From Candidatus Nanopelagicales bacterium (lineage in GTDB: Bacteria > Actinomycetota > Actinomycetes > S36-B12 > GCA-2699445), in contig JAOZTQ010000050.1 of the NCBI GenBank assembly GCA_029939085.1, positions 1-8,391 of the forward strand: DNA of 8,391 bases. The letters are read 5' to 3'. Numbering within the stretch: position 1 is the stretch's first letter; the number at the start of each line of letters is the position of its first letter. The position numbers and the translations under genes are program-made. The notes beneath the pieces are model-generated. The model did not search any database and was not told the DNA's origin. It saw only the letters and a list, made by a program, of their open reading frames with translations. Shown piece by piece: positions 5,987 to 8,391 of the stretch.

Positions 5987-7402
5987 TCAGCTCTCCGGCG
6001 TAGGAGGGGCAACTTCGTGCATGGCATCGAGTACGCCACCCATGAGTTGGTTCAGGGTCTGATTACCTTGTGGGCTGCCGCCGAAGCCATACATCGCTCC
6101 GCTTTGCGCGGGCGTACCTGAGTTCATCAATGCCCATCGCACGGCATCACGCAGATCGGCGACAAAGGCTTCCGCCACACCAGGCTGAGTGTTAGGTCGA
6201 GTCACACAGAAATGCAATGCAGCGGGCAACTGCAGCGAATTCAACCGCCAACCGGATTGCTTCAAATGATCATTTACCAAATAGATGTCAAGGTCTGGAT
6301 GATTAGCTTTGAAAGCGATGAGGAAGGTGGGATCACCAATCACATCCAGTTCGTCGATCCCGGAAATTCCAACTTGGATAACCTCTGCAGCGGACAAGAT
6401 ATCTTGAGCTGCCTGCAGATATTGCTGGCGTCCCGTAGTAATCATGGCCGCCCAGGTTGCCGCGATCAGACCACCGGACCGCGAACCGGAAAGACCTGGT
6501 GAGAGATAAAGTCCACCCGGCCAATCCGGATACGTGAAGTACTGTTCGCTCCGTAGCTCCCGATTTCGATAGAGCAGAGTTGAGGTGCCCTTCAACGCAT
6601 AGGCATATTTGTGAGTGTCGGCCGAAATTGATGTGACTCCGGGTACGCGGAAATCCCACAACGGAATATCGCAGCCCAACTCCTCAAGCCATGGGAGCAG
6701 AAAGCCACCGAGGCAGCCATCTACGTGAAGACCAATATTGTGTTGCTGGGCAAGATCCGACATTTCTTCTATCGGATCAACGAGGCCATGGGGGTAGTTG
6801 CCTGCTGAGCCCACGATTGCAATCGTTTGATCGTCTATCAGGTCTGCCATGGCACCAACATCTGCGCGGAAGTCTGAATCGAGTGGAGCATGTCGGACTT
6901 CCACGCCGAGCCAATGACCACCTTTGTCCAATGCAACGTGCGCGGTCTTCGGCATTACGAGATTCGGGCGGGTAACGCCACGCTGTTTGTGTGCTTGTTC
7001 GCGGTAGGTAAACATCGCGGTAACCAAACTCTCACTGCCACCGCTGGTCAGCACACCACAAGCATTTGTTCCCGCTGCTTCGCCGTGCAACATATCAAGT
7101 GTCATAGCGATGATTTCGCCTTCGAACTTAGTAGCCGATGGATACATGTCCCGCTGCAGTACGTTGGCGTGACCAAAGAGCCCAAAGATTTCGGCCAGAT
7201 ATCGGTAATGGTCGTGGTCACCGCTGTAGAGACTGCCCGAGACCTTGCCCTCATCTCCGATGGCGTCTTCCTTGGATGCGATCCGTTGCAGCTCGGCGAG
7301 TACCGTGGCTCGGTCCGCAGGGATGTCCGGGATGCTCTGGTAGTTGACGGTCTCAGTGCGGTATGGCCAAAAACCATCGATGAAGTCGCTGTTGTCACTC
7401 AT
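5987..7402 (-). CDS. Sphingosine-1-phosphate lyase-like PLP enzyme (471 aa)
   Basis: Group II PLP-dependent decarboxylase-fold enzyme, closest by motif to sphingosine-1-phosphate lyases, which cleave the C2-C3 bond of a 2-amino-1-phospho-3-hydroxy compound to an aldehyde and phosphoethanolamine. Motifs in order: GKVSGSLYSGDHDHY (residues 52-66), MYPSATKFEGEIIAMTL (86-102), GVLTSGGSESLVTAM (116-130), pyridine-stacking His H155, VDGCLGGFLLPW (227-238) with D228 for the PLP nitrogen, SISADTHKYAYALKG (258-272) with Schiff-base K265, and WPGGLYLSPGLSGSRSGG (294-311). The C-terminal GAMYGFGG...GGVLDAMHE matches the S1P-lyase tail (AAIYGMA...FLDSLYS), which favours this family over glutamate decarboxylase. 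The eukaryotic N-terminal membrane anchor is absent, as in bacterial soluble lyases. The usual NPLHPD reads NVLQRD (80-85), losing the conserved His. Start supported by GAGGAG (7408-7413), five bases before the ATG. It begins 26 nt after smpB and is followed without a gap by the kinase. Confidence 0.88.
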   Translation of the reverse strand: MSDNSDFIDGFWPYRTETVNYQSIPDIPADRATVLAELQRIASKEDAIGDEGKVSGSLYSGDHDHYRYLAEIFGLFGHANVLQRDMYPSATKFEGEIIAMTLDMLHGEAAGTNACGVLTSGGSESLVTAMFTYREQAHKQRGVTRPNLVMPKTAHVALDKGGHWLGVEVRHAPLDSDFRADVGAMADLIDDQTIAIVGSAGNYPHGLVDPIEEMSDLAQQHNIGLHVDGCLGGFLLPWLEELGCDIPLWDFRVPGVTSISADTHKYAYALKGTSTLLYRNRELRSEQYFTYPDWPGGLYLSPGLSGSRSGGLIAATWAAMITTGRQQYLQAAQDILSAAEVIQVGISGIDELDVIGDPTFLIAFKANHPDLDIYLVNDHLKQSGWRLNSLQLPAALHFCVTRPNTQPGVAEAFVADLRDAVRWALMNSGTPAQSGAMYGFGGSPQGNQTLNQLMGGVLDAMHEVAPPTPES

Positions 7403-7428
7403 GGGTGCTCCTCACCCGCGACGGAAAA

Positions 7429-7905
7429 CTAGTCCATACCCTTGGCTCGTCTGCCAATGGCACGCTCTGCTTCTCGCTTTGCCTCTCGCTCGGCAATGGC
7501 GTGCCGCTTGTCGACCGCGCGACGCCCACGCGCGAGCGCCAACTCCACTTTGGCATAGCCGTCGGAAAAATACAGGGCCAGCGGAATCAGTGTGGCTCCC
7601 GACTGCTTTGTTTTACCGATGAGTTTGTTGATCTCGGCGCGATGTAGTAGAAGCTTTCGCGCACGTCTCGGTTCGTGATTTGTCCAGGAGCCGTAGTCGT
7701 ATTCGGGGATATGCACACCGTAAAGCCACACTTCGCCGTCGGAGACGGTGGCGTAACCATCGACGATTGTGGCTCGGCCGGCTCGCAGTGATTTAACTTC
7801 AGTACCGGTGAGCACCATGCCCGCCTCGTAGGTGGCGTCGATGAAGTAGTCGTGCCTGGCTTTGCGATTTGCCGCAATGACTTTGCGGTCTTTGGGGCTC
7901 GACAT
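7429..7905 (-). CDS. smpB: SsrA-binding protein SmpB (158 aa)
   Basis: Small cytoplasmic RNA-binding protein that binds the tRNA-like domain of tmRNA and delivers it to stalled ribosomes. Full family length, with all main signatures: NRKARHDYFI (residues 13-22), GTEVKSLR (34-41), a VWLYGVHIPEYDYGSW block (59-74), NHEPRRARKLLLHRAEINKL (76-95), and ALYFSDGYAKVELALARGRR (110-129) leading into DKR. The basic, helical C-terminal tail (132-158) is the part that enters the mRNA channel. The start at 7905 is fixed by the conserved N-terminus even though no good Shine-Dalgarno is visible (ACTAACCTC precedes the ATG). It lies 47 nt downstream of the M23 peptidase gene in the same direction, a normal actinobacterial order. 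Its RNA partner ssrA is in the same window, about 4.7 kb further along the same strand. Confidence 0.98.
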   Translation of the reverse strand: MSSPKDRKVIAANRKARHDYFIDATYEAGMVLTGTEVKSLRAGRATIVDGYATVSDGEVWLYGVHIPEYDYGSWTNHEPRRARKLLLHRAEINKLIGKTKQSGATLIPLALYFSDGYAKVELALARGRRAVDKRHAIAEREAKREAERAIGRRAKGMD

Positions 7906-7952
7906 GAGGTTAGTGTGTCTGATCGCGGTTCAAATGCCCAACGTGGGTGCGC

Positions 7953-8391
7953 TTATACGCAGACCCGGGACTTTGTGCCAGACCCGAACCAGCCCCGGGG
8001 ACTGTACGGCGCGCCGCCGATTCGTGCTTCGAAATGCAGATGTGGTCCGGTAGAAAGCCCGGTAGATCCGACGGTCCCAATGACCTGTCCGCGCTGCACT
8101 GTCTGACCGGCACTTACGGACATGCTCAGTTGGTGAGCGTAACTGCTAGTGAGGCCACCGCCGTGCCCAATGGTGACGAGGTTTCCGTAGCCGCCGTTCC
8201 AGCCTGCCTGGATGACTACGCCGCTATCCACCGCCCGAATCGGCGTCCCGGAGGGAGCGCTAATATCGGCACCCGCGTGGCAGCGGGTATAACCAAGGAT
8301 GGGGTGTAGCCGCCATCCAGCATCAGAGCCAATTGAGTAACCCGGTAAGGGGAAGTTCCATTCGCCGTTGCCGGTCCCGGCTGGGATTCCA
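7953..8391 (-). CDS. M23 (LytM-type) peptidase, C-terminal part, cut by the window edge
   Basis: C-terminal 145 or so residues of a secreted or membrane-linked peptidoglycan peptidase of family M23. The frame stays open past the edge; an internal GTG at 8229-8231 is not the true start. Visible domain order: NFPLPGYSIGSDAGWRLHPI, then YTRCHAGADISAPSGTPIRA with the H-x3-D zinc motif (HAGAD), VVIQAGWNGGYGNLVTIGHG, SSYAHQLSMSVSAGQTVQRG, and the second zinc motif GPHLHFEARIGG. The HPI..Y, HxxxD and HLH elements are all present, so it is probably catalytically competent rather than a degenerate EnvC-like activator. In Actinobacteria such a gene commonly follows ftsE-ftsX, whose product activates cell-wall hydrolases at division. 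That upstream context lies outside the window. It ends at TAA (7953-7955) in a short basic stretch (TKSRVCV). Confidence 0.93.
   Translation of the reverse strand, partial: GIPAGTGNGEWNFPLPGYSIGSDAGWRLHPILGYTRCHAGADISAPSGTPIRAVDSGVVIQAGWNGGYGNLVTIGHGGGLTSSYAHQLSMSVSAGQTVQRGQVIGTVGSTGLSTGPHLHFEARIGGAPYSPRGWFGSGTKSRVCV

Noticed and set aside
4358..7402. Kinase plus lyase as a bacterial sphingosine kinase/lyase pathway
   Set aside because: FGGY kinases act on sugars and polyols and are unrelated to the DAGK-like sphingosine kinases, and the lyase lacks a conserved His of the family, so this specific pathway is not supported.
6890..7432. 180-codon plus-strand frame
   Set aside because: It is antisense to the N-terminal half of the S1P-lyase-like gene, has no recognisable domain, and the lyase motifs fully account for this DNA.
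7947..8309. 120-codon plus-strand frame near the right edge
   Set aside because: It is antisense to the M23 peptidase domain, whose two zinc motifs read clearly on the minus strand.

Overview
The window looks chromosomal and most likely comes from an actinobacterium (Actinomycetota) of moderate GC content. The main evidence is the minus-strand order LytM/M23 peptidase then smpB, which in Actinobacteria usually follows ftsE-ftsX, together with a standard one-piece tmRNA gene whose tag ends in ALAA and protein sequences of actinobacterial character. I cannot name a genus.

From right to left along the minus strand: (1) 7953-8391, the C-terminal part of an M23 (LytM-type) peptidase cut by the window edge; (2) smpB; (3) a soluble sphingosine-1-phosphate-lyase-like PLP enzyme starting 26 nt after smpB; (4) an FGGY-family carbohydrate kinase whose GTG start directly follows the lyase stop codon. 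Items 1-4 look like one transcription unit. Two plus-strand genes face them: a single-domain VOC protein (2991-3380) with a terminator-like hairpin after it, and a 244-residue HIT-domain protein (3588-4322) that converges on the kinase. To the left, on the minus strand, is ssrA (tmRNA, about 2392-2756) with a strong intrinsic terminator, then about 360 bp with no intact gene, then a large BCCT-family osmolyte transporter (18-1925).

Two themes stand out. First, both trans-translation partners (SmpB and tmRNA) are here, but about 4.7 kb of metabolic genes lies between them. Just beyond the tmRNA 3' end is a decayed fragment of a type I restriction-modification methyltransferase gene (hsdM), carrying two TAG codons. 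The 3' end of ssrA is a well-known landing site for genomic islands, so this fits a scar of an old insertion. Second, the lyase/kinase pair is a tightly coupled two-gene module. By family chemistry, a kinase and a C2-C3 retro-aldol lyase could act in sequence on an amino-alcohol or polyol substrate. The substrate is unknown, and the lyase differs from classical S1P lyases at a conserved active-site His. The HIT protein is also odd: it lacks the middle (nucleophilic) histidine of the HIT motif, although its CxxC pair and flanking motif residues are present.
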